Source: DASPKO01 sp035628055 | GTDB lineage: Bacteria; Planctomycetota; Phycisphaerae; Phycisphaerales; UBA1924 | Direction: 5' to 3' | NCBI GenBank assembly: GCA_035628055.1 | Contig: DASPKO010000053.1 | Span: forward strand, 1-8,455 | DNA: 8,455 nucleotides | Part shown: piece after piece, positions 1-5,235 of the stretch | Numbering within the stretch: position 1 is the first letter of the stretch | Layout of the letters: the number at the start of each line of letters is the position of its first letter | The notes under the pieces: generated by a model | Told to the model about the DNA's origin: nothing | Seen by the model: only the letters and a program-made list of their open reading frames with translations | Databases searched by the model: none | Translations under genes and position numbers: made by a program

Positions 1-753
1 CGCGTCCGCCTTCCACAGGAGGAAGTCCGCCGGGTGCCGCTTCTGCCCCTGCGACTCCTCGCTGACGCGCCCTCCCGCCCCCTCGCGCAATCCCGCGAGC
101 GTGTTCCCGCTCAGCCGCCCGTACGCGGGGAAGGAGCGCACGTCGAAGTAGACCACCCGCCCCCCCGCCGGGCCCGCCGCGTACGCGTGCCCGCGCTCCA
201 GCAGCACCCCGATCAGCCGGATCATCTGCGCGATCTTCGCCGTCGGGCGCGGCATCAGCGTCGCGTCGCCCTCGGCCTCGCGGGCCACCTTCAGCCCCAG
301 CCGCCTGGCATCCTCGAGGAACCGGCCCGCGTAGAAGTCCGCGATCGCCCGCGGGTCCCCGGGGTCCACGTCCACGCCCGCGGGAAGGGCCCCGTTCTTC
401 TTGGCCTCGGCGATCCGCTTCCCCGCGACCGCCATGCGGTCCTCGCCCCCCTCCCCTCCCTCCGCGTCGTCGGTCATGTGCCCGACGTCGGTGATGTTCA
501 TCACATGCGTCACGCGCCGCCCCGCCGGCGCCGCCCGGGGCACGCCGTCGGCGCCTGTCACCGCGCACAACGGCGACTCGAGCCACCGCCGCAGCAGGTC
601 CGCCGCCAGGAACGAGCGGAAGTTCCCGATGTGCGCATCGTCATACACCGTCGGCCCGCACGTGTAGAACGTCACGTGCTCCGGGTCGATCGGTCGCACC
701 GGCTCCACCGTCTTGCTCAGCGTGTTGTACAGGTGCAGCGCCACGGGCCGCAT
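1..753 (-). CDS. cysS: Cysteinyl-tRNA synthetase, N-terminal part (cut by window edge)
   Basis: Class I aminoacyl-tRNA synthetase that charges tRNA-Cys with cysteine in the cytoplasm. The 251 visible residues hold the Rossmann catalytic region. The motif FYTCGPTVYDDAHIGN (about 29-44) gives the first zinc-ligand cysteine, C32, and the HIGH-type signature HIGN at 41-44. NITDVGHMTDD (86-96), YFDVRSFPAYGRLSG (202-216) and KRHPADFLLWK (238-248) also match the family. The KMSKS loop and anticodon-binding region would lie beyond base 1. The ATG at 753 fits the usual CysRS start before LYNTLSKTVEPV; no clear Shine-Dalgarno sequence precedes it. A stretch rich in Gly, Ala and Pro (about 63-80) sits between the first helix and VTHVMNITDV and is longer than in E. 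coli-type enzymes. The gene is divergent from the DUF393 gene, with 80 bases between them. Identity is secure from the motifs. Confidence 0.96.
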   Translation of the reverse strand, partial: MRPVALHLYNTLSKTVEPVRPIDPEHVTFYTCGPTVYDDAHIGNFRSFLAADLLRRWLESPLCAVTGADGVPRAAPAGRRVTHVMNITDVGHMTDDAEGGEGGEDRMAVAGKRIAEAKKNGALPAGVDVDPGDPRAIADFYAGRFLEDARRLGLKVAREAEGDATLMPRPTAKIAQMIRLIGVLLERGHAYAAGPAGGRVVYFDVRSFPAYGRLSGNTLAGLREGAGGRVSEESQGQKRHPADFLLWKADA

Positions 754-814
754 CGTAGGAACAGCCCCGCGCACCGCGGCCGCCCCCGCCCCTCGCTCGT
801 ACCATCTCACTGAA

Positions 815-833
815 CTTCGTGCCTTCGTGCCTT
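815..833 (+). repeat. Tandem 8-base repeat directly before an ATG
   Basis: CTTCGTGC occurs twice head to tail (815-822, 823-830) and is followed by a partial third copy, CTT, ending at 833. The ATG of the DUF393 gene begins at the next base. It occupies the place where a ribosome binding site would be expected, and no purine-rich Shine-Dalgarno sequence is present. It could be chance, or a member of a dispersed intergenic repeat; one window cannot tell. Confidence 0.5.
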
Positions 834-1253
834 ATGATCTACGTCCTTTACGACGGCCACTGCAACCTCTGCCGCCGGGGCGCCCCGCGGCTCGCCCGCC
901 TGGCTCGCCCCGGCTCCGTCACCATGCTCGACTTCCGCGCCCCGGGCGTCCTCGAGCGCTTCCCCCAGCTCACCCCCGACCAGGCCGAACGAGCGATGCA
1001 GCTCATCGACGATGACGGCCGCGTCCACTCCGGCGCGGCCGCTATCCTCGGCGCCCTGCGCACCCGCCCCGTCCTAGCCCCCCTCGCCTGGCTCTATGCC
1101 CGCCGGCCCCTGCGCTGGCTCATCGACAGGGCCTACGGCTTCGTCGCCCGCAACCGCTTCCGTCTCTTCGGCCGCGCTCCCGCCGAGCCGTGCGCCGCCG
1201 GCACCTGCCCCCTCCCACCGGACGGACCTCACCAGCTCCCGCCGTCCCGGTAA
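834..1253 (+). CDS. DUF393 (DCC/YuxK family) thiol-disulfide oxidoreductase-like protein
   Basis: A 139-residue protein of the DUF393 family (PF04134), also called DCC after its conserved Asp-Cys-Cys. The diagnostic start is MIYVLYDGHCNLCRRG: a beta strand, then DGxCxxC with C10 and C13, reminiscent of a thioredoxin-like redox site. The C-terminal part AYGFVARNRFRLFGR (100-114), followed by a second cysteine pair (C120, C125), is also typical. Family members are predicted redox proteins; substrate and partner are not known. An in-frame GTG at 819 would add five residues. The ATG at 834 is preferred because family members begin a few residues before the YDG motif. The gene diverges from cysS and converges on the glycine-zipper lipoprotein gene, with two GC hairpins after its stop. 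No signal peptide is seen, so it is probably cytoplasmic. Confidence 0.9.
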   Translation: MIYVLYDGHCNLCRRGAPRLARLARPGSVTMLDFRAPGVLERFPQLTPDQAERAMQLIDDDGRVHSGAAAILGALRTRPVLAPLAWLYARRPLRWLIDRAYGFVARNRFRLFGRAPAEPCAAGTCPLPPDGPHQLPPSR

Positions 1254-1408
1254 CGCTGACCCGGTGGGCAGGCCTGCCGGCCACCGCACCGCGCCCTTCC
1301 CCCGAGCCGCAAGCGCCCGAGCCGCGCGCAGACCCCCTCAAGCCCACCATCCGACCAGGCCAGAGAGGCCAGCGAGCGGTTGCTCGTCCCGTGTGACCGG
1401 GCCTCCCG

Positions 1409-1426
1409 TGGGGGCCTTCGCCCCCA
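1409..1426. terminator. GC hairpin between convergent genes
   Basis: TGGGGGC (1409-1415) and GCCCCCA (1420-1426) form a perfect 7-bp stem around CTTC. It lies in the 262-base gap between the convergent DUF393 and glycine-zipper genes. There is no T tract, so termination activity is uncertain. Confidence 0.4.
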
Positions 1427-1454
1427 AGTGCGAATGCCCCCGCCCCCCCATGCA

Positions 1455-1480
1455 AAGCCCCGGGCTCGCGCCCGGGGCTT
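1455..1480. terminator. Strong hairpin, probable bidirectional terminator
   Basis: AAGCCCCGGGC (1455-1465) and GCCCGGGGCTT (1470-1480) form a perfect 11-bp stem with the tetraloop TCGC. The A residues on one side and T residues on the other suit either direction. It sits 36 bases beyond the stop of the - strand gene and about 200 bases beyond the stop of the + strand gene, as expected for a shared terminator of convergent genes. The rest of 1254-1515 shows no gene; there is a 12-base palindrome, GGCAGGCCTGCC, at 1267-1278. Confidence 0.7.
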
Positions 1481-1515
1481 CGCTTCTGCTCGTATCCGCC
1501 GTCTGCGACTTCTTC

Positions 1516-2160
1516 CTACCGCCGGGGTCCGCTCACCGGCTGGCTCCCGCTCACCGAGCCCGACCGCATCAGCGTGTCACGCTCGGTGCGGTTGATGTCG
1601 CGCATCCCCACGATCACCGTCTGGCTCACGCCGCGGTCGCGCAGGTACCGCTCCTGCTCCGCCGTCAGCTCGAAGACCTGCCCGGTGGCGCGCAGCCGCG
1701 AGAGCATCTCCTGGTCGTTGAAGCCCGCCTCCTCCATCGCCACGACCTCGTCGAGGGTCACGAACCCGTCGGAGTTGATGTCCGCGGTCGCCGCCGAACG
1801 TGCTTCCAACGACGTCGCCGGGCTCGTCTGCGCCTCCCTCACCGCCTCGCTGGCTCCCTCGGTGTCCTTGTCGCGCACCTTCTCCACCTGGGCCCCGATC
1901 AGATAGCCGGCTCCCGCGCCCAGCACCCCCCCGATCAGCGCGCCCAGCAGGCTGTTCTCCGCGACCGCCGCCCCGATCACCGCACCGCCCGCACCCCCCG
2001 CGACCGCGCCCTGCGTCTCGGGATCGCCCGGCAGGTCCTCGCACCCCGCCATCGGTAGCACCGTCGACCCCACCAGCCCGGCCCCGGCCGCCGAGATCAC
2101 CAGGTTGCGAATCAGCACGCCCGCCCGAGGCCCCACCCGAGTCTCTATGCGCTTCAGCAT
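1516..2160 (-). CDS. Glycine-zipper lipoprotein with EF-hand-like loop
   Basis: A 214-residue predicted envelope protein. The N-terminus is basic, then a hydrophobic stretch (about 14-39) ends in a lipobox-like MAGC with C40, which suggests a lipoprotein. A glycine-zipper region follows (about 51-91: alternating G/A-rich segments such as GAVAGGAGGAVIGAA and GGVLGAGAGYLIGA), of the kind found in outer-membrane-associated or membrane-inserting proteins. After a linker, DINSDGFVTLDE (127-138) fits a 12-residue EF-hand loop with D127, N129, D131, T135 and E138. The C-terminal part (139-190) is predicted helical and ends in RGVSQTVIVGM. The start at 2160 is chosen over an upstream in-frame ATG at 2241 because AAGGAG lies seven bases before it. 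The exact role is unknown; envelope structure is inference. The terminator at 1455-1480 serves its 3' end. Confidence 0.85.
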   Translation of the reverse strand: MLKRIETRVGPRAGVLIRNLVISAAGAGLVGSTVLPMAGCEDLPGDPETQGAVAGGAGGAVIGAAVAENSLLGALIGGVLGAGAGYLIGAQVEKVRDKDTEGASEAVREAQTSPATSLEARSAATADINSDGFVTLDEVVAMEEAGFNDQEMLSRLRATGQVFELTAEQERYLRDRGVSQTVIVGMRDINRTERDTLMRSGSVSGSQPVSGPRR

Positions 2161-2167
2161 TGACCAG

Positions 2168-2173
2168 CTCCTT
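2168..2173 (-). promoter_or_regulatory. Shine-Dalgarno of the glycine-zipper gene
   Basis: On the - strand AAGGAG is followed by seven bases and the ATG at 2160. It decides this start over the longer in-frame reading from 2241. The upstream gap 2174-2448 holds no gene. A TATGGT on the - strand near 2263-2268 could be a -10 box but has no recognisable -35. Confidence 0.75.
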
Positions 2174-2407
2174 GCATGTGCCCTGCCAGCGATTCTTGGC
2201 CCACACCGCCGCATCGCCTGCGGACCCCGTGCCCGGGGCACCCGGTCCGAGCCCCATCACGCGACCATACGACCCCCCGGCCCCTCCGCTCGTGCCACCG
2301 CCGACGGCGCCGGCACAATGATCCGGGCTTCTATGCGAACTCGGTCCGACTTGTCCGCACCGCGCCCTACCCGGCCCGCACCCAGATCCGGTCGGAACGC
2401 TCCGGTG

Positions 2408-2436
2408 CATCGGCCACGCCGGCGCCGTGCCCGATG
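2408..2436 (-). terminator. Hairpin after the 94-residue orphan gene
   Basis: CATCGG (2408-2413) pairs with CCGATG (2431-2436), and CACG (2415-2418) with CGTG (2426-2429). A single C/C mismatch separates the two helices and the loop has seven bases. It starts 12 bases past the stop codon of the - strand gene, the right place for a terminator or 3'-end stabiliser. There is no T tract. Confidence 0.45.
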
Positions 2437-2448
2437 GCCGCCCCGGGA

Positions 2449-2733
2449 TCAGTGCGACTCGGGGACCCTCGGGCCGTTCACGTCCGGCGTCCTCCCACTC
2501 TTGCGCTCCACCGCCTCGTGCTTGGCCCCGGGCCGCGGGCCCGCCGTCGACTCGAGCTGCTCGGCGCCCTTCTCCCGCCGCTCCCCGCTGCCGGCCCGGG
2601 CGATGTTCCCATGATCCTCGATCTCGTTGGCAGGCCGGCGGATCGGGCCGGATCGTCCCCCCGTCGGCTCGGTCTGCCGCTGGTCCCGCGCGCTCGTCCC
2701 GCCCTGGTTCACCGGCTCATCCATGCTGGGCAT
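2449..2733 (-). CDS. Small hydrophilic protein of unknown function
   Basis: A 94-residue protein that I do not recognise. It begins MPSMDEPVNQGGTSARDQ and is strongly hydrophilic throughout, rich in Glu, Arg, Gly, Pro, Gln and Asn, without cysteine, aromatic residues or any hydrophobic segment. It is probably cytoplasmic and intrinsically disordered. Coding status rests on an AGGAG eight bases before the ATG at 2733, on codon choice less uniformly GC-rich than a random open frame here, and on a hairpin just past the stop. A second ATG three codons in is possible. It lies 86 bases downstream of folP on the same strand and may be the last gene of the rnpA-yidD-folP transcript. The composition resembles small stress or seed-type hydrophilic proteins only in a general way; no function is claimed. 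Confidence 0.6.
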   Translation of the reverse strand: MPSMDEPVNQGGTSARDQRQTEPTGGRSGPIRRPANEIEDHGNIARAGSGERREKGAEQLESTAGPRPGAKHEAVERKSGRTPDVNGPRVPESH

Positions 2734-2741
2734 GCTGAAGG

Positions 2742-2746
2742 CTCCT
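2742..2746 (-). promoter_or_regulatory. Shine-Dalgarno of the 94-residue orphan gene
   Basis: On the - strand AGGAG is followed by eight bases and the ATG at 2733. This selects the short start over the open reading frame that continues upstream into the folP region. Confidence 0.6.
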
Positions 2747-2819
2747 GGCGCCCCCCTCCCCAGTCGTACCGCCAGGCGCGGCCCCCGCCCATCGGCAGCG
2801 CGACCACCTCTGACCAGCC

Positions 2820-3782
2820 CTACGCCGGACCCTGGTCCAGTTCCGCACATCCCCACACCCTCCGCGCCGCGACCAGGGCCTGCACCACCGGGCCCACGTC
2901 ATGCACCCGGAAGATGGCAGCGCCCGCGCGCGCGTGCTCCAGTGTCAGCGCGATCGTCGCCCCCAGCCGCTCCCCGGGCGCCGAGCCGGCGCCCAGCCCG
3001 CCCGCGCGCCCGGTGAAACTCTTTCGGCTCAGCCCGCTCAAGACCGGGTATCCCAGCCGCGCCAGCTCGCCCGTCCGCCGGATCAGCGCCAGATTCTGTT
3101 CGACCGTCTTCCCGAATCCCAGCCCCGGGTCCAGCACGATGCCCGGCGCGCCGACGCCGGCCGCGAGCGCCGCCCGCGCCCGCTCCGCGAGAAACTCCGC
3201 CACCGCCGGCACGACGCCCCCCCCGGCGTACTCCGGCGGCCGCGCGTACCGGTCCGAGTAGCTGTCCCGCGCCGGCTCCGTCAGCCGGTGCATCAGCACG
3301 ATCCCGCACCCGCGCCGCCCCGCCAGCTCCAGCATCCCGGCGTCGTCCAGCCCCGCCGACACGTCGTTGATCGCGTCCGCGCCCGCAGCCAGGGCCGCCT
3401 CCGCCACGGCGGCCCGCGTCGTATCGACGGTCACCAGCACGGGGGACCCATCCGGTCCTCTCACTTCTCCGGCGCGCAAGGCCGCGATCACCGGCACCAC
3501 GCGCGCGATCTGCTCGTGCTCTGCCACCCGCGCCGCGCCCGGCCGCGTCGATTCTCCCCCGACGTCGATCACCCAGGCGCCCGCGCCGGCCATCGCGCGC
3601 GCCGCCGCCACCGCCGACTCGGCTCCCGGGTGCGCCCCGCCATCAAAGAAGCTGTCGGGCGTGACGTTGAGAATCCCCATCACCGCGGGGGGCGCCGCTC
3701 CTCCCAGCCGCAGCTCTCGCCCTTCTCTCAGGCGCCACACGCCCCCGCGGTCGCCTGGCCCCGGCACTCGCGGCCCCGTCAC
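2820..3782 (-). CDS. folP: Dihydropteroate synthase
   Basis: Condenses 6-hydroxymethyl-7,8-dihydropterin diphosphate with p-aminobenzoate to 7,8-dihydropteroate in folate synthesis; it is the sulfonamide target. The 320 residues hold the complete TIM-barrel signature set: MGILNVTPDSFFDGG (35-49), WVIDVGGESTRPGA (70-83), D120 in VTVDTTRA, GADAINDVSAG (134-144), LMH (163-165), DPGLGFGKT (218-226), SGLSRKSFTGR (239-249) and RVHDV (282-286). The start is taken as the GTG at 3782. It shares the sequence GTGA with the yidD stop, which indicates translational coupling, and the reading from 4163 would run through yidD. The resulting 34 residues before MGILNV are usual for the family. Its position behind rnpA and yidD is unusual, since yidC is more often found there. 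No folate neighbour (folK, folB or glmM) is visible. Confidence 0.95.
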   Translation of the reverse strand: MTGPRVPGPGDRGGVWRLREGRELRLGGAAPPAVMGILNVTPDSFFDGGAHPGAESAVAAARAMAGAGAWVIDVGGESTRPGAARVAEHEQIARVVPVIAALRAGEVRGPDGSPVLVTVDTTRAAVAEAALAAGADAINDVSAGLDDAGMLELAGRRGCGIVLMHRLTEPARDSYSDRYARPPEYAGGGVVPAVAEFLAERARAALAAGVGAPGIVLDPGLGFGKTVEQNLALIRRTGELARLGYPVLSGLSRKSFTGRAGGLGAGSAPGERLGATIALTLEHARAGAAIFRVHDVGPVVQALVAARRVWGCAELDQGPA

Positions 3783-4144
3783 GCGCCGGACCCCGCGCGA
3801 TCCGTCGGCGCCGCCGCCGCCTTCACCCCGCCCCCTGGCCCGAGCGCTCGCGCCCCCGGCGCCTCCGGGACCAGGTCGATCCCGCTCCCCCCCAGCGGAT
3901 GACACCGCAGCAGACGCCGAATCGTCAGCCAGGCCCCCACCACCGCCCCGCGCTCCGTCAGCGCGTCCACCGCGTACTCGCTGCAGCTCGGATAGAACCG
4001 GCACCGCCCGCCGAGCCACGGCCCCAGCACCGCCTGATATCCGCGCACCGCCAGCACCAGCACGCTCGCACCCCGGCTCGCCCGCCGCGAGCACCCTCTC
4101 CGCGCGCCGCCCGGACGGTCGGCTTCGGATGGACGCCCGCTCAC
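3779..4144 (-). CDS. yidD: Membrane protein insertion efficiency factor YidD
   Basis: YidD is a small membrane-associated factor that helps YidC insert membrane proteins. The signature is RGYQAVLGPWLGGRCRFYP, followed by SCSEYAVDAL, with cysteines at 48 and 54, and then a third in LLRCHPLGGSGIDLVP (C81). The GTG start at 4144 forms a GTGA overlap with the rnpA stop and gives 121 residues. Family members are usually about 70-90 residues; the extra length is an Arg/Ser-rich N-terminal stretch of about 27 and an Ala/Gly/Pro-rich C-terminal tail of about 30. A GTG at 4063 would give a family-like N-terminus and cannot be excluded. The rnpA-yidD order is the conserved bacterial one. The 3' end overlaps the folP start by four bases. 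Confidence 0.92.
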   Translation of the reverse strand: MSGRPSEADRPGGARRGCSRRASRGASVLVLAVRGYQAVLGPWLGGRCRFYPSCSEYAVDALTERGAVVGAWLTIRRLLRCHPLGGSGIDLVPEAPGARALGPGGGVKAAAAPTDRAGSGA

Positions 4145-4587
4145 GGACGCCCTCCGCCGGCATCGGCCCGCTCCCCGGGGCCGCGCGTGCCCCGGCGCCC
4201 CGGGCCGGAGCGCTCGAGCTCGCGTGCCACCGCCGCGGCGGCGCCGCCGAGCCACGCCCGATACTCCTCCAGCCGCGCCGGAGCGTGCGCGCGCACCTTC
4301 ACCACCAGGTCAACACCCGCGGGCGGCGCCCCCACGCTCCCGGGCCCGCCCGCCAGCCGGAACGCCTCGCGGATCATCCGCTTGCACCGGTTCCGCTCCA
4401 CCGCTCCGCCCACCGCCCGCCCCACGCTCAGGCCCAGCCGCGACCATCCCAGGCCGTTGCGCAGCCCAAACACGGTCAGCGGCCCCCGCGCCGCCCGCAC
4501 GCGCCCGGCGTAGACCGCGCGGAACTCCCCGGCCCGCGTCAACCGCCGACTCCGCCCGAACCGTTGCCCCGTCGGCGCCCGGCCCAT
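4141..4587 (-). CDS. rnpA: Ribonuclease P protein component
   Basis: Protein subunit of RNase P; it binds the catalytic RNA and the 5' leader of precursor tRNA. The 148 residues begin with a basic RFGRSRRLTRAGEFRAVY (9-26), as in the family. They contain the RNR signature GLSVGRAVGGAV (52-63) directly followed by ERNRCKRMIREAFR (64-77). VDLVVKVRA (92-100) is the later core strand. A Gly/Arg-rich tail (about 128-148) goes beyond the usual 110-130 residues. This is the first gene of a - strand operon, with yidD starting in its stop codon. No Shine-Dalgarno sequence precedes the ATG; a TAGTGT box ends six bases upstream, which suggests a leaderless transcript. No rpmH is found upstream, although rpmH-rnpA is the common order. 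Confidence 0.95.
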   Translation of the reverse strand: MGRAPTGQRFGRSRRLTRAGEFRAVYAGRVRAARGPLTVFGLRNGLGWSRLGLSVGRAVGGAVERNRCKRMIREAFRLAGGPGSVGAPPAGVDLVVKVRAHAPARLEEYRAWLGGAAAAVARELERSGPGRRGTRGPGERADAGGGRP

Positions 4588-4593
4588 CGGCCA

Positions 4594-4599
4594 ACACTA
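4594..4599 (-). promoter_or_regulatory. Candidate -10 box of rnpA (leaderless)
   Basis: On the - strand TAGTGT fits the TANNNT pattern of -10 boxes, and six bases separate it from the ATG of rnpA. Transcription would then start at or next to the start codon. This agrees with the missing Shine-Dalgarno sequence. No good -35 box is visible. Confidence 0.4.
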
Positions 4600-4773
4600 T
4601 TCCCGCCACGGGCCCTGCCCGCGCCTGGCGGGCACGCACGGTGGAAAAGCTTGTCTCTGCCGCGCGCCGCGTCGCAACCAACGCGCAAGCCACGAGTTAG
4701 CCACGAGCGAGCGACGGAGTTAGATAGTTCTCGGCTCTACGCGCGCCCGCCGCTTTCTCATATTCGGACCTAG

Positions 4774-4801
4774 AAGTGGCGCCGGCGCCCTGCTGTTTTT
4801 T
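4774..4801 (+). terminator. Weak terminator-like element with T6 run
   Basis: The palindrome GGCGCCGGCGCC (4778-4789) is followed by CTGCT-G and six T (4796-4801). As a hairpin it has only a 4-bp stem with loop CCGG, so it is weak. An alternative, longer pairing joins AAGTGGCGC (4774-4782) with GCGCCATTT (4802-4810). Its right flank resembles the strong terminator at 5065-5106. No + strand gene ends here. Confidence 0.25.
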
Positions 4802-4808
4802 GCGCCAT

Positions 4809-4838
4809 TTGACAAGCCCTCCCGGCGCTGCCACTCTA
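4809..4838 (+). promoter_or_regulatory. Candidate promoter with perfect TTGACA
   Basis: TTGACA at 4809-4814 is an exact -35 consensus in a GC-rich context. The best -10 candidate at 17-18 bases is ACTCTA (4833-4838), which is poor. It lies upstream of a run of hairpins that ends in an intrinsic terminator and points away from rnpA. Confidence 0.3.
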
Positions 4839-4839
4839 C

Positions 4840-5106
4840 GTTCTCACGCTCGGCATTTCGCCCGAGCCCCGGAACCCGGACCTCCAGCGCCGCGTAGAAC
4901 TCCCGTCCGGGAACCGGGCCCCACGCCACGCTCCGGCCACGTTGACCTCGCAAACTAGGCCCAAACGTCCACTAGGGAACTGATCGGAGATTCAGCCCTT
5001 TTCAAGCCGCCCGCTTTGCACGGGCCGATAAACGGACAGACTTACCACGATCTCTCTCTCCTCCAGCGGGGCGCCGTCTTTTGATGGCGCCCTGCTTTGT
5101 TTTTGT
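4840..5106 (+). ncRNA. Candidate structured RNA or terminating leader
   Basis: A series of predicted hairpins on the + strand ends in a strong intrinsic terminator, with no protein gene in between. H1 pairs GCTCGG (4848-4853) with CCGAGC (4862-4867). H2 pairs CCCGG (4868-4872) with CCGGG (4914-4918) and CCCGGAC (4875-4881) with GTCCGGG (4905-4911), separated by a symmetric AA/AA internal loop. H3 pairs GGG (4975-4977) and CTGA (4980-4983) with TCAG and CCC (4992-4998), with an AA bulge. H4 pairs GCCCG (5009-5013) with CGGGC (5021-5025). It matches no RNA family I know. Either it is a small RNA of about 265 nucleotides or a 5' leader with conditional termination before the epimerase gene. In such GC-rich DNA some hairpins arise by chance, so confidence is limited; the terminator is the firmest part. 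Confidence 0.35.
5065..5106 (+). terminator. Strong intrinsic terminator, + strand
   Basis: AGCGGGGCGCCGTC (5065-5078) pairs with GATGGCGCCCTGCT (5083-5096) over 14 bp, including two G-T pairs, with loop TTTT. The tract TTTGTTTTTGT (5096-5106) follows. This is a textbook Rho-independent terminator oriented to the right. It lies 130 bases before the epimerase start, and no + strand protein gene ends upstream, which implies a noncoding or leader transcript. The 129 bases after it (5107-5235) hold no gene; a weak TAACCT at 5181-5186 might be a -10 box for the epimerase. Confidence 0.8.
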
Positions 5107-5235
5107 CAGCCCCGGCCCCGGGCCGCGCCGCCCCGACGCGCTCGCCCCGCCCCGCGCTCCGTGCCACAGCTCTCGGCGCCATAACCTGCTCGCGAGCCGG
5201 CGCCCGGCTGCCGCCGGATCCAGGACACCCCGCGC

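Larger units (their letters stand above)
4588..5235. other. 648-base stretch without a convincing protein gene
   Basis: This region separates the - strand rnpA operon from the + strand epimerase gene. It contains short AT-richer patches unlike its surroundings, two GGCGCCCTGCT motifs followed by T runs (4784 and 5086), a perfect TTGACA, several hairpins and a pyrimidine run, TCTCTCTCTCCTCC (5051-5064). On the - strand there are two tiny open frames: 4770-4808, 12 codons, preceded by GGGAGG, and 4720-4761, 13 codons. The sequence GCCACGAG occurs twice at about 4690-4709. I searched both strands by eye for ribosomal protein L34, tRNAs, tmRNA, SRP RNA and the RNase P RNA core and found none. The individual candidate elements are listed separately. 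Confidence 0.7.

Noticed and set aside
34..813. 259-codon open frame on the + strand opposite cysS
   Set aside because: It is a shadow of cysS; its Arg/Pro/His-rich translation lacks motifs.
2176..3261. 361-codon open frame on the + strand
   Set aside because: It has a low-complexity Pro/Arg translation, overlaps folP and the small orphan gene, and has no ribosome binding site.
3783..4163. N-terminal extension of folP from an ATG at 4163
   Set aside because: It would run through all of yidD in another frame and reads as Arg/Gly/Ala-rich noise. The GTG at 3782 in a GTGA overlap gives a family-like length.
4690..4712. DnaA box near TTAGCCACG, suggesting a replication origin beside rnpA
   Set aside because: It differs from TTATCCACA at two positions, stands alone and has no dnaA gene nearby, so it does not support an origin.
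3367..4773. 468-codon open frame on the + strand across folP, yidD and rnpA
   Set aside because: It is Pro/Arg/Ala-rich and featureless, lying opposite three genes with strong family signatures.
4588..5060. rpmH (ribosomal protein L34) upstream of rnpA
   Set aside because: No - strand frame contains an L34-like basic sequence with the usual GFRARM-type core. Only two micro-frames of 12 and 13 codons are present.
4840..5064. Known RNAs: tmRNA, SRP RNA, RNase P RNA, cobalamin riboswitch
   Set aside because: None of the conserved cores I know for these RNAs could be found on either strand.
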